Source of the DNA: Chloroflexota bacterium
Lineage (GTDB): Bacteria > Chloroflexota > Anaerolineae > Aggregatilineales > Phototrophicaceae
Assembly (NCBI GenBank): GCA_026706455.1
Contig: JAPOYS010000057.1
Coordinates: 1-46,969 of the forward strand
Reading direction: 5' to 3'
Length of the DNA stretch: 46,969 bases
Each line of letters starts with the position of its first letter. Positions within the stretch are counted from its first letter, which is position 1. Shown here piece after piece: positions 32,554 through 41,912 of the stretch. The translations under genes were made by a program, and so were the position numbers. The notes under the pieces were generated by a model. That model had not been told where the DNA came from. It saw nothing but the letters and a program-made list of their open reading frames with translations, and searched no databases.

Positions 32554-33588
32554 ATGACTGGTTCGATTGAAGACATTCGCCGGGAAGCTTTGGAAGCGCT
32601 GGCGCATATCGCGGACGGCGAGCGCCTGGCGGACTGGCGCAGCCGGTTCTTGGGACGGCGAGGGGCGCTGAATTCGCTATTCGGAACGATCGGCGCTTTG
32701 CCTCCCGAAGAGCGCGCCGGCTTTGGCCAACGGGTCAACGCCTTGCAGCAGGAATTGAATCAGTCATTTGAAGAGCGCGAGTCGCTGATCCAGAGCCAAC
32801 TGATGGCGCGCGATCTGGAAGAGGGCGAGATCGATATCAGCTTGCCCGCTTATCCACGGCGGCGCGGCGGGTTGCACCCGTCCACGCGCACGCATCGCGA
32901 GTTCCAGACGATATGGGCGGATATGGGCTTCCAAGTGTATCAGAGCCGCGATGTCGAAGAGGACGAGTTTAATTTCACCCTGCTCAATTTGCCGCCGCAT
33001 CATCCGGCGCGTGATATGCAGGATACCTTCTACACGAAGGATCCGCGCGTGCTGCTGCGCACGCATACATCGCCGGGGCAGATTCGCGCGATGCGAGAAT
33101 TGGGCGCCGGCGGAACGAAGCCCATTCGCGTCATCTTGCCGGGCATGTGCTATCGGCAGGAGCAAGTGACGGCGCGCAGCGAGATTCAGTTCACGCAGGT
33201 GGAGGGTCTGGCGATCGGACGCAATATCCGCATGAGCGATCTCAAGGGCACGATCGCCGAATTTGCCAAGCGGATGTACAGCCCCACAGCCAAGGTGCGC
33301 TACCGGGCGTCGTATTTCCCATTCACTGAGCCGAGCATGGAAGTCGATGTTGAATGCTTTCTCTGTGACGGCGAAGGCTGCCGCGTCTGCAAGCACACGG
33401 GCTGGCTGGAGATCGCCGGCAGCGGCATGGTGCATCCGGATGTCCTGCGCAACGGCGGTTACGACCCGAGCGAGTGGAGCGGATTCGCCTTTGGCATGGG
33501 GCCGGAGCGGATCACAATGCTGAAGCATGGCATCCAGGATATCCGCTATTTTTGGGCGAATGACCTGCGATTTCTGGAACAGTTCTAG
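32554..33588 (+). CDS. pheS: Phenylalanyl-tRNA synthetase alpha subunit
   Basis: This encodes 344 residues from ATG 32554, with GGAGGAAAAG upstream. The N-terminal coiled-coil arm is followed by LHPSTRTHREFQTIWADMGF, DTFYTKD, LLRTHTSPGQIRAM and motif 2 YRQEQVTARSEIQFTQVEG, then motif 3 GFAFGMGPERITMLKHGI. A CX2CX4CX2C cluster (C268, C271, C276, C279) probably binds zinc, as in some bacterial PheS. Motif 2 lacks the common DATH sequence and is of the variant type. It pairs with PheT to charge tRNA-Phe. The T-box leader precedes it. pheT is not adjacent; a GT39-like gene lies between them. Confidence 0.95.
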   Translation: MTGSIEDIRREALEALAHIADGERLADWRSRFLGRRGALNSLFGTIGALPPEERAGFGQRVNALQQELNQSFEERESLIQSQLMARDLEEGEIDISLPAYPRRRGGLHPSTRTHREFQTIWADMGFQVYQSRDVEEDEFNFTLLNLPPHHPARDMQDTFYTKDPRVLLRTHTSPGQIRAMRELGAGGTKPIRVILPGMCYRQEQVTARSEIQFTQVEGLAIGRNIRMSDLKGTIAEFAKRMYSPTAKVRYRASYFPFTEPSMEVDVECFLCDGEGCRVCKHTGWLEIAGSGMVHPDVLRNGGYDPSEWSGFAFGMGPERITMLKHGIQDIRYFWANDLRFLEQF

Positions 33589-33607
33589 GTCGGTTGCGGG
33601 TTAAGCG

Positions 33608-35515
33608 ATGGCATTGGCGAGGACGATGGACGCATTCCGGGACCGTGACTGGCGGTTGGCGCATTGGATCTGGGCGCTTCCAGTCCTGCTATTTGTCACC
33701 TGGATGTCCGCGCGTCAGCTTGACCTGATCGTGCCGGAGGTGGACGAATTCTATGGCATGTACAATGTTGGCATAGTAACCGCTGGCGCCTATACGCCGC
33801 TTGATACAATAGCCTCGGTCGCCCGTTACAGCAGCAATCATACGCCGTTTTATTTCATCCTCCTCAACTTGTGGAGTCATCTCGTTGGCGGCGAGATCGC
33901 CTCGCTGCGCCTTCTGACCGTGTTCATCGCGTTGCTGTCGCTGGCGATGGTCTATCGCCTGGCGCGCGACTTTGCGGCGCCGCCCGCGGGCTTGCTGGCG
34001 CTCATAGTCGCCGTCAGCACCGCCTTCTTCAACTTCTATTACACGCAGGCGCGAATGTACGCGCTGCTGCTACTATTGGCGGCACTAGTGCTGTGGCTTT
34101 ACCTGCGCATCGCACACCAGCTAAGAGCGCCCAAAACCCGCGATTATGTGTTGCTGGGGTCCGCCTGCTATTTGCTCGCCAACACGCACGCGTCTAGCGC
34201 TCTGCTTTTCAGCGCGCTTGGACTTTACCATCTGTTGCATGTGCGCAAAGACCGGCGTTGGCTGTACATTTCACTGGCTGTCATGGCTGCGCTGCTGCTG
34301 TTTTCGCCCTGGTTAAGCGTACTGCTCACAACTGGTCTAGAACGCAGCAGCGCGCTCCAGCGCCCCGACAACGACGACCTGGCTCAGGTATTGGCCGCTC
34401 TACAGGCGGTGGCTTTTAATGGCAGCGCGGTCCTATTGCTGCTGTCGCTCGGCGGCATCGCCATAGGCTGGCGTGATCAAAGGGAGGCCTGGGCGCGCCT
34501 CCTGCCGATCGTTCTCTATTTCCTCGTGGCATTTGGCTTGGTGGAACTGCTGCGGGATGGCGTTGACGTCAGCAAGGGGCGGCTGGCTTTGGCTGGCTGG
34601 CCCCCGCTCATCGTCGTCATCGCAGCCGGATTTTATAGTTGGGTTCGCTGGCGAAAGTGGCTGATTTCGCTTCTGCTGTTGTGGATCATCGCCGGCATCA
34701 GCTTTCAGCGGACGGCGGATTGGAGCGCGCTGCTCGCCGGGCGTCAACCGCCATTCACTTTGCCAGCCTGGCACATCGTTAGCCGCGTGGCGCGCCAATC
34801 GCAGCCGTCGGCGCCAATTCTCAGCTATCTCGTTGAGCCCTTCTTTCTCCGCTGGGGCAGCTATATCAAGTACTCGCAGAGCCGATTCTACTTTGCCGAC
34901 CGGGGCTTGGAGCTGATCACGCGCGAAGACCCGGCGCTATTCAGAGAGTATGTCGTTCACAATGGCCTGACTGAACCCTTCTTGCGCGTCTTCTATCAGA
35001 CTTCCAAAGTTGAGGCCGCCTATGCCGCCGACCTGAATGGCTTCATGAGCCGCAGCGGCTACGAGATTTGCGATACGAGCGAGTTCGGCATCGACACCGC
35101 GCTCGTCTTGTATGGCTGGCCCGTCTTGAACTGCAAAGAAGCGCAAGTCGCGTCCAGCCAGGCGACCGAGCTGATCGACTACGAATTCTATGGCGCGGAG
35201 CTCGCCGCGACGGGCGACCGAATTTACTTCGTCGACAAGTGGAATGCCAAGACTGAATTTGCGCCTGAACGAATCAATCTGTCGCATCAATTGATCAGCG
35301 CGGATTGGGAACTGGTCGCGCAGCTCGATTTGCCCTTGGTGCATGAAAAGCGCCTGCGTCAATTCTCGATAGACCTCAGCGGCGCGCCGGCGGGCCGCTA
35401 TCGGCTGATGGCGATTCTGTATGACAGCCGCAGCAGCGAGCGCTTCGACTGGATCGGAAACCGAGCGGAACCGCCATATATGCAGGTTCTGGCTGAAGTG
35501 ATCATTCCCGAATAA
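33608..35515 (+). CDS. GT39-type membrane glycosyltransferase-like protein between pheS and pheT
   Basis: This encodes 635 residues from ATG 33608, 19 bases after pheS. About eleven membrane helices lie in residues 18-370. The first loop has IVPEVDEFYGMYN, the acidic DE-type site of GT-C transferases, and FNFYYTQARMYALLLL matches a conserved GT39/GT83 region. The soluble C-terminal part (about 400-635) ends in a beta-sandwich-like segment (RQFSIDLSGAPAGRYRLM...). It probably transfers a polyprenyl-linked sugar outside the membrane; donor and acceptor are unknown. It is co-directional with pheS and pheT and should be on the T-box-controlled message. A link to tRNA charging is not evident. Confidence 0.72.
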   Translation: MALARTMDAFRDRDWRLAHWIWALPVLLFVTWMSARQLDLIVPEVDEFYGMYNVGIVTAGAYTPLDTIASVARYSSNHTPFYFILLNLWSHLVGGEIASLRLLTVFIALLSLAMVYRLARDFAAPPAGLLALIVAVSTAFFNFYYTQARMYALLLLLAALVLWLYLRIAHQLRAPKTRDYVLLGSACYLLANTHASSALLFSALGLYHLLHVRKDRRWLYISLAVMAALLLFSPWLSVLLTTGLERSSALQRPDNDDLAQVLAALQAVAFNGSAVLLLLSLGGIAIGWRDQREAWARLLPIVLYFLVAFGLVELLRDGVDVSKGRLALAGWPPLIVVIAAGFYSWVRWRKWLISLLLLWIIAGISFQRTADWSALLAGRQPPFTLPAWHIVSRVARQSQPSAPILSYLVEPFFLRWGSYIKYSQSRFYFADRGLELITREDPALFREYVVHNGLTEPFLRVFYQTSKVEAAYAADLNGFMSRSGYEICDTSEFGIDTALVLYGWPVLNCKEAQVASSQATELIDYEFYGAELAATGDRIYFVDKWNAKTEFAPERINLSHQLISADWELVAQLDLPLVHEKRLRQFSIDLSGAPAGRYRLMAILYDSRSSERFDWIGNRAEPPYMQVLAEVIIPE

Positions 35516-35560
35516 AGTTCACAATCCCGCTCTCAAACGGGCGAAAGGATGCAAAGAACA

Positions 35561-38113
35561 ATGTTAGTTCCCATCTCATGGCTGAGAGAATTTGTAGACA
35601 TCGACGTGCCAGTTGAGCTGCTGGCCGAGCGGTTGACCGTAGCTGGCTTGGAAGTGGCTCATCTTCAGTATATCGGTCTGCCGCAGCAGTCGGTCCCCGG
35701 CCTTCGGATGCCGAGCTCAGATCATCTGGTGTGGGATCGGGAGAAGCTGCTGCTGGCGCGGATTGTCGAGGTGAAAGCGCATCCAAAAGCCGATCGGCTG
35801 GTGCTGGCTATGGTCGATTATGGCGCCGAGGAACTGGAGCAATGCGTCACTGGCGCAACGAATCTATTCGGCTACAAAGACAAAGGCGCGATCGACCCGC
35901 CGATTTGGAGCGCCTTCGCGCGGGAAGGGGCGGAAGTCTGGGATGGGCGCAGCGCCAAGCCGAAGCGAATGACACTCAAGGGCAGAGAATTGCGCGGCAT
36001 TTACAATAAGAGCATGGTCTGCTCGGAGAAAGAGCTGGGCATATCAGACGAGCACGAAGGCGTAATCGTGATGGAGCACGAGGCGCGCTACGTCGCGGGC
36101 GCGCCGCTGGCCGATGTGCTGGGCGATGTGCTGCTGGATATCGAATTCACGCCGAATCTGGCGCGCTGCTTCAGCATGATTGGGGTAGCGCGCGAGGTGG
36201 CGGCCGTCCTAAATGTGAAGATGCGGTATCCCTCATTCGACTTCCTGGCGGCCGGGGCGCCCATTGACGGGCAAGTCAAAATCGATATCCGCGAGCCGGA
36301 CTTGAATCCGCGCTTCACCTTGGCTCTGCTGCGCGAAACGGCGGTCAAGCCGTCGCCCTTTTGGCTGCAGCGCCGTCTGAAACTGATTGGGCAGCGGCCG
36401 CGCAACAATATCGTGGATGTGACCAATTATCTGACATTTGAATTGGGCCAGCCGATGCACGCCTTCGATTATGACAAGCTGGTCGAGCGCGCCGGCGGTC
36501 CGCCCACGATCATCACCCGCCTGCCCCAACCCGGCGAGCAGTTGGAGACCTTGGATGGCGTCATGCGAGACCTGGGCTCGGAGACGATCCTGGTGGCTGA
36601 TACGGCCGGCGCCTTGAGTCTGGGCGGCGTCATCGGCGGCGGCGATACCGAAATCAGCGAAGAAACGCGCAATGTCTTGCTGGAAGCGGCTGCCTGGAAC
36701 AATATCAGCATTCGCAAAACGATCAGGCAGCAGAAGGTTCACACCGAAGCCTCGGCGCGCTTCAGCCGCGGCGTGCATCCGTCGCAGGCGATCTTGGGCT
36801 GCGGGCGCGGCATCGAGCTGATGCGGCAATTGGGCGGCGGCGCCATCGCCAGCGGTCTGCTGGACGCCTATCCGCGCCAGCCGGCGACGGTGACGGTGCA
36901 GCTGCCGATTGAACGAGTGACTAGGCTGCTGGGCATGGAAGTTACGCTGGAGCAGGCGGCTGCTGTTCTGCGGCGTCTCGAATTTGACGTCGCGCTTGAA
37001 GGCGATGTCATTCGGGCGACGGCGCCCGATCACCGGCTGGATATCAGCGCCGATCTCGCCGTCGGGCAGCATGATTTGCTGGAAGAGATCGCCCGCATCA
37101 TCGGCTACGACCAGATCCCGGAAACGATCATGGCTGATGAAATGCCGCCCCAGCGTGAAAACACGACGGTGCTGATTGAGGAGCGCATCCGCGACATCCT
37201 GGTTGGTCAAGGCTTGTATGAGGTGATCAATTATCGATTCACCAGCCGCGAGCGCGAGGCGATGTTGGCGCCGTCCAGCGCGCCCTCGTCGCTGCCGGAG
37301 GCTGATTACGTGGAAATTGCCAACCCGGCGGCTAGCGAGCGCGACGCGCTTCGGCACACGCTGATGACCAATATGCTGGAGACCGCGATCAATAACGCCC
37401 GCTTCCAGAAGACGCAGCAGGTTTTTGAGATCGGCAAAGTGTACTTGAGCCGAGGCGACGTGCTGCCGGAGGAGCCTTTGCATCTCGGCATTTTGCTGAC
37501 TGGCGAGCGGAAGCAAGCCTGGTGGGGCGAGGGCAATAGTAGGGGCGAGATGGACTTCTTCGATTTGAAGGGCGTGTTGGAGAGCCTGCTGCATGCCTTG
37601 CACATCGCGGATTACACGCTGGAACGCGGGACACACAGCAGCTTTCATCCGGGGCGCTCGGCCGATCTGCTGCTGGCGGGCGAGCGCATCGGCAGCTTCG
37701 GCGAGATTCATCCCGAGCTGGCGGCGCGCTTCAAGCTGACGGCCGCGAGAGTGCTTTATGGCGAGTTCGCAGTCGAGCTGCTGATCCGCCATCACCAGCG
37801 TTTGCACGCGATTGAGGCGCTGCCTGCAACGCCAGCGGTGCTCGAAGATATCGCCCTGGTGGTAAATGCGGACACGCCGGCGAGCGAAGTGGAAGCCGTG
37901 ATTCGGCAGGCGGGCGGGCGGCTGTTGAAAGACGCGCTGCTCTTTGATGTCTATGTAGGCGACCAGATCCCGCCCGGCAAGAAGAGCCTGGCTTACGCGC
38001 TGGCGTATCAGGATGAGACCAAGACGCTGACGGACAAGGGCGCGGCCAAGATTCGCAAGAAGATCATCGGCGCGGCGCGGCATCGGTTGAAGGCGGAGTT
38101 GCGGTCGCAATAG
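35561..38113 (+). CDS. pheT: Phenylalanyl-tRNA synthetase beta subunit
   Basis: This encodes 850 residues. ATG 35561 (MLVPISWLREFVDID) is preferred to ATG 35549 because it matches the family start and has GAAAGGA at a better distance. The order of domains is: the N-terminal B1 strand; an EMAP/tRNA-binding region (LARIVEVKAHPKADRLVLAM, GATNLFGYKDKG); B3/B4 editing (QRRLKLIGQRPRNNIVDVTN, FELGQPMHAFDYD); B5; the core; and a C-terminal FDX-ACB domain (TPAVLEDIALVVNADTP). RPRNNIVDVTNYL is a strong signature. It forms the (alpha-beta)2 enzyme with PheS. It is somewhat longer than the common length of about 800. It is expressed with pheS through the same transcript if the GT39 gene is read through. 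Confidence 0.95.
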   Translation: MLVPISWLREFVDIDVPVELLAERLTVAGLEVAHLQYIGLPQQSVPGLRMPSSDHLVWDREKLLLARIVEVKAHPKADRLVLAMVDYGAEELEQCVTGATNLFGYKDKGAIDPPIWSAFAREGAEVWDGRSAKPKRMTLKGRELRGIYNKSMVCSEKELGISDEHEGVIVMEHEARYVAGAPLADVLGDVLLDIEFTPNLARCFSMIGVAREVAAVLNVKMRYPSFDFLAAGAPIDGQVKIDIREPDLNPRFTLALLRETAVKPSPFWLQRRLKLIGQRPRNNIVDVTNYLTFELGQPMHAFDYDKLVERAGGPPTIITRLPQPGEQLETLDGVMRDLGSETILVADTAGALSLGGVIGGGDTEISEETRNVLLEAAAWNNISIRKTIRQQKVHTEASARFSRGVHPSQAILGCGRGIELMRQLGGGAIASGLLDAYPRQPATVTVQLPIERVTRLLGMEVTLEQAAAVLRRLEFDVALEGDVIRATAPDHRLDISADLAVGQHDLLEEIARIIGYDQIPETIMADEMPPQRENTTVLIEERIRDILVGQGLYEVINYRFTSREREAMLAPSSAPSSLPEADYVEIANPAASERDALRHTLMTNMLETAINNARFQKTQQVFEIGKVYLSRGDVLPEEPLHLGILLTGERKQAWWGEGNSRGEMDFFDLKGVLESLLHALHIADYTLERGTHSSFHPGRSADLLLAGERIGSFGEIHPELAARFKLTAARVLYGEFAVELLIRHHQRLHAIEALPATPAVLEDIALVVNADTPASEVEAVIRQAGGRLLKDALLFDVYVGDQIPPGKKSLAYALAYQDETKTLTDKGAAKIRKKIIGAARHRLKAELRSQ

Positions 38114-38183
38114 GTATGCGGGCGACTCACAGAGGCCCCCACCATTCTCTGCCTGTGGTAAACCCATCCCCCGCCAAGATTTC

Positions 38184-38282
38184 GTAGGGGCGAGCCGGTG
38201 ACTCGCCCGACCGCGCAGAGCATTTTTTGAACACAGAGAACGCAGGGGTCACAGAGTGGGCGACCCAAAAGCCGCCCCTACA
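38184..38282. repeat. Palindromic repeats between pheT and the dehydrogenase gene
   Basis: GTAGGGGCGAGCC-gg-TGACTCGCCC (38184-38208) and GGGCGACCC-aaaa-GCCGCCCC then TACA (about 38257-38282) are copies of the dispersed family. A GAACACAGAGAACGCAGGGGTCACAGAG module lies between them and resembles the CACAGAAG modules elsewhere. The genes on either side are convergent. Confidence 0.8.
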
Positions 38283-38305
38283 ACCCTAGGTATTTGCGCG
38301 GGAAA

Positions 38306-39322
38306 TCAATAGCCCTTGGCGCGATCGAGTTGATTGAGCAGAGGACGATTTTCGAGATAGCGGATCAGGTTTTCTTTTAGAACGCGCGCCGCCTTTTCGT
38401 GAATGTCGCGGGTGAATCCGGCGACATGCGGCGTGATGATGACGTTGTCCAGGTTCCAAAGCGGGCTGATAGTCGGCAGCGGCTCGTCTTCAAAGACATC
38501 AAGAGCGGCGCCGGCGATCTGCCCCGATGACAGGGCGGTGATCAGCGCCTTTTCGTCGACGATTGCGCCGCGCGAGACGTTCACCAACACCGCTGATTCT
38601 TTCATCGCCTCCAATACTTCGTCGTCGATCAGATGCTCGCTGAACTCCGTCTGCGGCACGGTCACAACCAGGTAGTCGCAGTCTCTTGCCATCGAAGCGA
38701 CCGTGTCGGCCGGATAGATGCGGTCGGGGATTTCGCCGCTTGGATCGCCCGCGCCTTCCAGCGCGTAGGCCTTCACTTCGGCCGTGTTCCGCAGGTCGCG
38801 TTTGGATGCGAGCACGGTCATGCCCATGCCTGCGCAGAGCCGCGCCAACTCGCGGCCGATGCTGCCGTAGCCGACGATGCCGACGGTCTGCCGCTCCATA
38901 TCAACCGGCTGAAAAATCGCGTATGGCTCGGCGGGCCACTCGGCGCGGCTCTGCAGATCAAAAGCGACGCGCATGTTGTAGTTGAACATCAGCATCATCA
39001 TCAGGCAGCAATGCGCCATGTTGGTGGCGTGAATGCCGCTGGTGGAGGTGGCGATAATGTCTTCCGCGCGCGCAATCGGGTAGTCGAGGGCGTGGTTCAT
39101 GCCGGCCGTGTGCATCTGAATCCAGCGCAGCTTCGGCGCCTGCTCCGGCTCAGGGAAGTAGTGAACGGTGTAGAGCACTTCAGTCCGGGCGATGACATCG
39201 GAGGGCACATCGGGGAAGTGACGTTCGATCTGCAAGCGCGGCGAGATCTCGCGCAATTCATCAACGATTTCATCGGCGAAGTCGATGGCTAGCGTGACGA
39301 CAATTCGCTCTAGTTCTGACAT
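38306..39322 (-). CDS. D-2-hydroxyacid dehydrogenase, NAD-binding
   Basis: This encodes 338 residues; the frame runs to 39442, but ATG 39322 (MSELERIVVTL) gives the usual length. The cofactor motif is GYGSIG (151-156) in TVGIVGYGSIGRELARL, and catalytic residues are R251 (VNVSRGAIVDEKAL), E280 (DVFEDEPL) and H299 (TPHVAGFT). This matches the 2-hydroxyacid dehydrogenase family (glycerate, phosphoglycerate, lactate and related). The substrate is not predictable; a glyoxylate/hydroxypyruvate reductase role is a fair guess. The ribosome site is weak. It is divergent from two small unknown genes. Confidence 0.85.
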   Translation of the reverse strand: MSELERIVVTLAIDFADEIVDELREISPRLQIERHFPDVPSDVIARTEVLYTVHYFPEPEQAPKLRWIQMHTAGMNHALDYPIARAEDIIATSTSGIHATNMAHCCLMMMLMFNYNMRVAFDLQSRAEWPAEPYAIFQPVDMERQTVGIVGYGSIGRELARLCAGMGMTVLASKRDLRNTAEVKAYALEGAGDPSGEIPDRIYPADTVASMARDCDYLVVTVPQTEFSEHLIDDEVLEAMKESAVLVNVSRGAIVDEKALITALSSGQIAGAALDVFEDEPLPTISPLWNLDNVIITPHVAGFTRDIHEKAARVLKENLIRYLENRPLLNQLDRAKGY

Positions 39323-39502
39323 AGTTTGCGTCCATTCACTCCCGCCAATCGTAATGAGAATAACAGTTTGAGTCAGCGCGGTCAATGTGGACGCGGTCTG
39401 GAAGGCCTCGCGCCACTGCGATATGATACATACAATCAACACCCAATCCGGTCATGCGCGCATAAGCGGAAGGAAGCAACTCTGTGGCAAGAAGGAGGAG
39501 CC

Positions 39503-39844
39503 ATGAGCGAATGGGAAGACATTACAATAGAGCGACACGACAAGCAGCAAAGTGAACGTCCGACAGCTGACGATGTCGAGTTGAGTCGACAAGTTCTGGT
39601 GCTTTCAGAATTGCCGCCGCCACGCTGGGCGGGGATCTGTAAGGCCGCATTGCTTGGTTCGCCGGGCAGACTAGGCAGGCAGGCGGAGGTCAGCGGAAAT
39701 GCCTTGATAATATGGGGCGGTCCCAAGATTTTCGACGAACGCGACGCAAACCACCTAAAGAAGATGGTCGCTTACACCAATGAAAAGTATCGTGAGATCC
39801 TTGAGCCGGTCGATCTCAGCGGCTTTGACGCATTCGGCTTATAA
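39503..39844 (+). CDS. Small soluble protein of unknown function
   Basis: This encodes 113 residues from ATG 39503, directly behind a strong AAGGAGGAG (39492-39500). The frame extends far upstream, but no other start is as good. MSEWEDITIERHDKQQ is acidic and charged; ALIIWGGPKIFDERD and VAYTNEKYREILEPV follow. No signal peptide or membrane helix is seen, and I do not recognise the family. Its composition is slightly more AT-rich than that of nearby genes. The next gene starts 12 bases later, so they form a two-gene unit. Confidence 0.65.
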   Translation: MSEWEDITIERHDKQQSERPTADDVELSRQVLVLSELPPPRWAGICKAALLGSPGRLGRQAEVSGNALIIWGGPKIFDERDANHLKKMVAYTNEKYREILEPVDLSGFDAFGL

Positions 39845-39856
39845 GGGGGCCACTCG

Positions 39857-40168
39857 ATGATAGACGGAAACCTCATCTTGGGATTTGTCGGCGGCTTGGT
39901 TGCGGTCTTGGGCGGAGTCTGGACTGCCTACCGGTTGCTAGGTCACGCTGTATACCGAGAACTTGACCAACAGCGAGAGCGCATTGGTAACCTGGAGTCC
40001 AATGTCGACAATCAGAATACGAATGTGAATAACCGACTGGGCCGTGAGATGGCGCAACGGCATCAAAGTGAGAAGGAAGCGCAAGATGGTCGAGCAAACC
40101 TGAGCGCGCGGATTCTAGTGCTTGAATCCGAGTTTCGACGCGGACCTGGCGGCGGGCAAGCCGATTGA
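39857..40168 (+). CDS. Small membrane protein with coiled coil, unknown function
   Basis: This encodes 103 residues from ATG 39857, 12 bases after the preceding gene. One membrane helix (ILGFVGGLVAVLGGVWTAYRLL, about 7-28) is followed by a hydrophilic heptad-like region (YRELDQQRERIGNLE, AQRHQSEKEAQ, about 33-95). This layout, a short TM plus coiled coil, is seen in phage holin-type or small membrane scaffold proteins. There is no clear homologue, so this is only a structural description. fabI follows after 30 bases. Confidence 0.6.
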   Translation: MIDGNLILGFVGGLVAVLGGVWTAYRLLGHAVYRELDQQRERIGNLESNVDNQNTNVNNRLGREMAQRHQSEKEAQDGRANLSARILVLESEFRRGPGGGQAD

Positions 40169-40198
40169 AATATGTTCACCTAACTTAGCGAGGACCAC

Positions 40199-40999
40199 AT
40201 GGGCTTACTGGACGGCAAGATCGCGCTGATATTCGGCGTCGCCAACAAGAACTCAATCGGCTGGGGAATCGCCCAGGCTTTGCAGCGCGAAGGCGCCACC
40301 ATCGTGCTGAGTTACGCCATGGACAAGCTGGAGCGGCGCGTGCGGCCCCTCGGCGAGTCGATTGGCTGCGAGCTCTTCATCCAGGCGGATGTAACCGATG
40401 CCGACGAAATGGACGCGGTCTTCGCCGCGGTCGAAGCGAAATACGGCAAATTGGACGTGCTGGCGCATTCGGTGGCTTTCGCCGAACGCGACGCCCTTGG
40501 CGGGCGCTTCGTCGATCTGCGGCGCGAGGCCCTGCTCAGCGCAATCGATGTCAGCGCGGTCAGCTTGATCGAGTTGACACGGCGCGCGGAGCCGTTGATG
40601 AAAGATGGCGGAAGTATCATGAGCCTGACATACAACGCCTCGCGCAAGGTCATCCCGAATTACAACGCCATGGCGATCGCCAAAGCGGCGCTGGAAGCGA
40701 TTACGATGTACCTGGCGGCTGACATAGGGCGCAGCAAGATCCGCGTCAACGCCATCAGCGCCGGCGCCATCAAGACGCTTTCGGCCGGCGGCATTCAAGG
40801 CTTCCGCGATCTACTGAAATACGCCGAGATCACCTCGCCGATGAATGAGTTGGTGAGCCAGGACGATGTCGGCGACTTGGCGCTATTCCTGGCGTCGGAT
40901 TTGTCGCGGCGCATCACGGGCGAAGTGATTTACGTGGACGCCGGTTACAACATCATGGGATACACCGATGTTGAGGCGCTGATGAGCGAGCGGGGCTAG
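40199..40999 (+). CDS. fabI: Enoyl-[acyl-carrier-protein] reductase (NADH)
   Basis: This encodes 266 residues from ATG 40199 with GAGGA (40190-40194). The FabI-type N-terminus MGLLDGKIALIFGVANKNSIGWGI, Y145 and Y155-X6-K162 (YNASRKVIPNYNAMAIAK) match E. coli FabI Y146, Y156 and K163. VLAHSVAFAERDALGG and the C-terminal GEVIYVDAGYNIMG also match. It catalyses the last reduction of each fatty-acid elongation cycle in the cytosol. The same fold as SDRs, but with the FabI spacing of Tyr and Lys. The catalytic residues are all present. Confidence 0.94.
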   Translation: MGLLDGKIALIFGVANKNSIGWGIAQALQREGATIVLSYAMDKLERRVRPLGESIGCELFIQADVTDADEMDAVFAAVEAKYGKLDVLAHSVAFAERDALGGRFVDLRREALLSAIDVSAVSLIELTRRAEPLMKDGGSIMSLTYNASRKVIPNYNAMAIAKAALEAITMYLAADIGRSKIRVNAISAGAIKTLSAGGIQGFRDLLKYAEITSPMNELVSQDDVGDLALFLASDLSRRITGEVIYVDAGYNIMGYTDVEALMSERG

Positions 41000-41009
41000 A
41001 GTATACTTT

Positions 41010-41900
41010 ATGCGTTTGATTGGACTTTTGCCGCTGGTCATTTGCTTGTGCGTAGCGACATTGCAAGCGCAGACGCCGCAAGTGGAACCTGACTTCCCAC
41101 CTTGCGACAGCCAGAACAGCGCTCACCGCGAGGCTGTCAAACAAGTACTTGAGACGCTCGACGCAATGCGCGAGAAAGAGCGCGATTTCTCGAGCACAGA
41201 AGCGGCGGATTCGTTTGATGGACTCTGGCAGAGCATAGGGAGTCCTGAGAATCTCGTTTGCGCTGAGAGCTTCTCTCTAACCCTAATTGCCATTGCGAAG
41301 TTACGGGCTGTGGTCTACGAGGAAAACGACATTCAACTTGGCATTGGCAGCAGCGAGGACCTCGCGCCGCTGCTTGACAAGTGGCAGGCTTGGGCGACAG
41401 CATTCGTCAGCGCCGAACTCAAGACGCGATTCTGGTTGGGCAGCTTCAGCAATTATCAGGGGCGCGGCCTTGAGATCGGTTGCCTGAGCTACCTGCTGCC
41501 GGTCGACACGGGCTTGACGCGCGGGCGCAACACGCTGGCCGAGCTTTCACTGGCTTTGAGCGCTCTCTTTGATCCGGAGCGGATGCATCCAGGCGGCGAA
41601 GTCGAGACGGAAGACTGGATCAAGGAGCTGGGACTGTCGGTCGCCGGCGTTCACATCGACGCGGGCTTTGCCGAGATTGCCCTAGGCGGGCAGCTGAGGG
41701 GCATTGGCACCTGCGGCGACGCCATACTGGAGGCGCAGATCCTGCAAACGGTGTTTCAATTTTCAGCTATTGAGCGCGCGCGGATCACAGACGGCGACAT
41801 GAACCTGCGGCAAATCGTCGATATGAGCGACCGGCTCAGCGAGGAAGAACTCAGAGCGTACATCTACGACCGAGAGGATCTGTACTGGCTGCGAGACTAG
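41010..41900 (+). CDS. Secreted protein of unknown function
   Basis: This encodes 296 residues from ATG 41010, ten bases after fabI. A signal peptide is clear: MRLIGLLPLVICLCVATLQA (1-20) with AQ around the cleavage site. The mature protein is mostly helical (EAVKQVLETLDAMREKERDF, then AAVYEEN-like segments) with a few cysteines (PPCDSQ, LVCAESF, IGCLSYL, GTCGDA) that might pair. No lipobox is seen and I do not recognise a domain. It lies tail-to-tail with the PucC-like gene. Confidence 0.65.
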   Translation: MRLIGLLPLVICLCVATLQAQTPQVEPDFPPCDSQNSAHREAVKQVLETLDAMREKERDFSSTEAADSFDGLWQSIGSPENLVCAESFSLTLIAIAKLRAVVYEENDIQLGIGSSEDLAPLLDKWQAWATAFVSAELKTRFWLGSFSNYQGRGLEIGCLSYLLPVDTGLTRGRNTLAELSLALSALFDPERMHPGGEVETEDWIKELGLSVAGVHIDAGFAEIALGGQLRGIGTCGDAILEAQILQTVFQFSAIERARITDGDMNLRQIVDMSDRLSEEELRAYIYDREDLYWLRD

Positions 41901-41912
41901 GTCGCCGGCAGC

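Noticed and set aside
36233..38167. A 644-codon minus-strand open frame
   Set aside because: It is the antisense of pheT; long antisense frames are common in GC-rich DNA. Its composition is Arg/Gln/Leu-rich with no recognisable domain.
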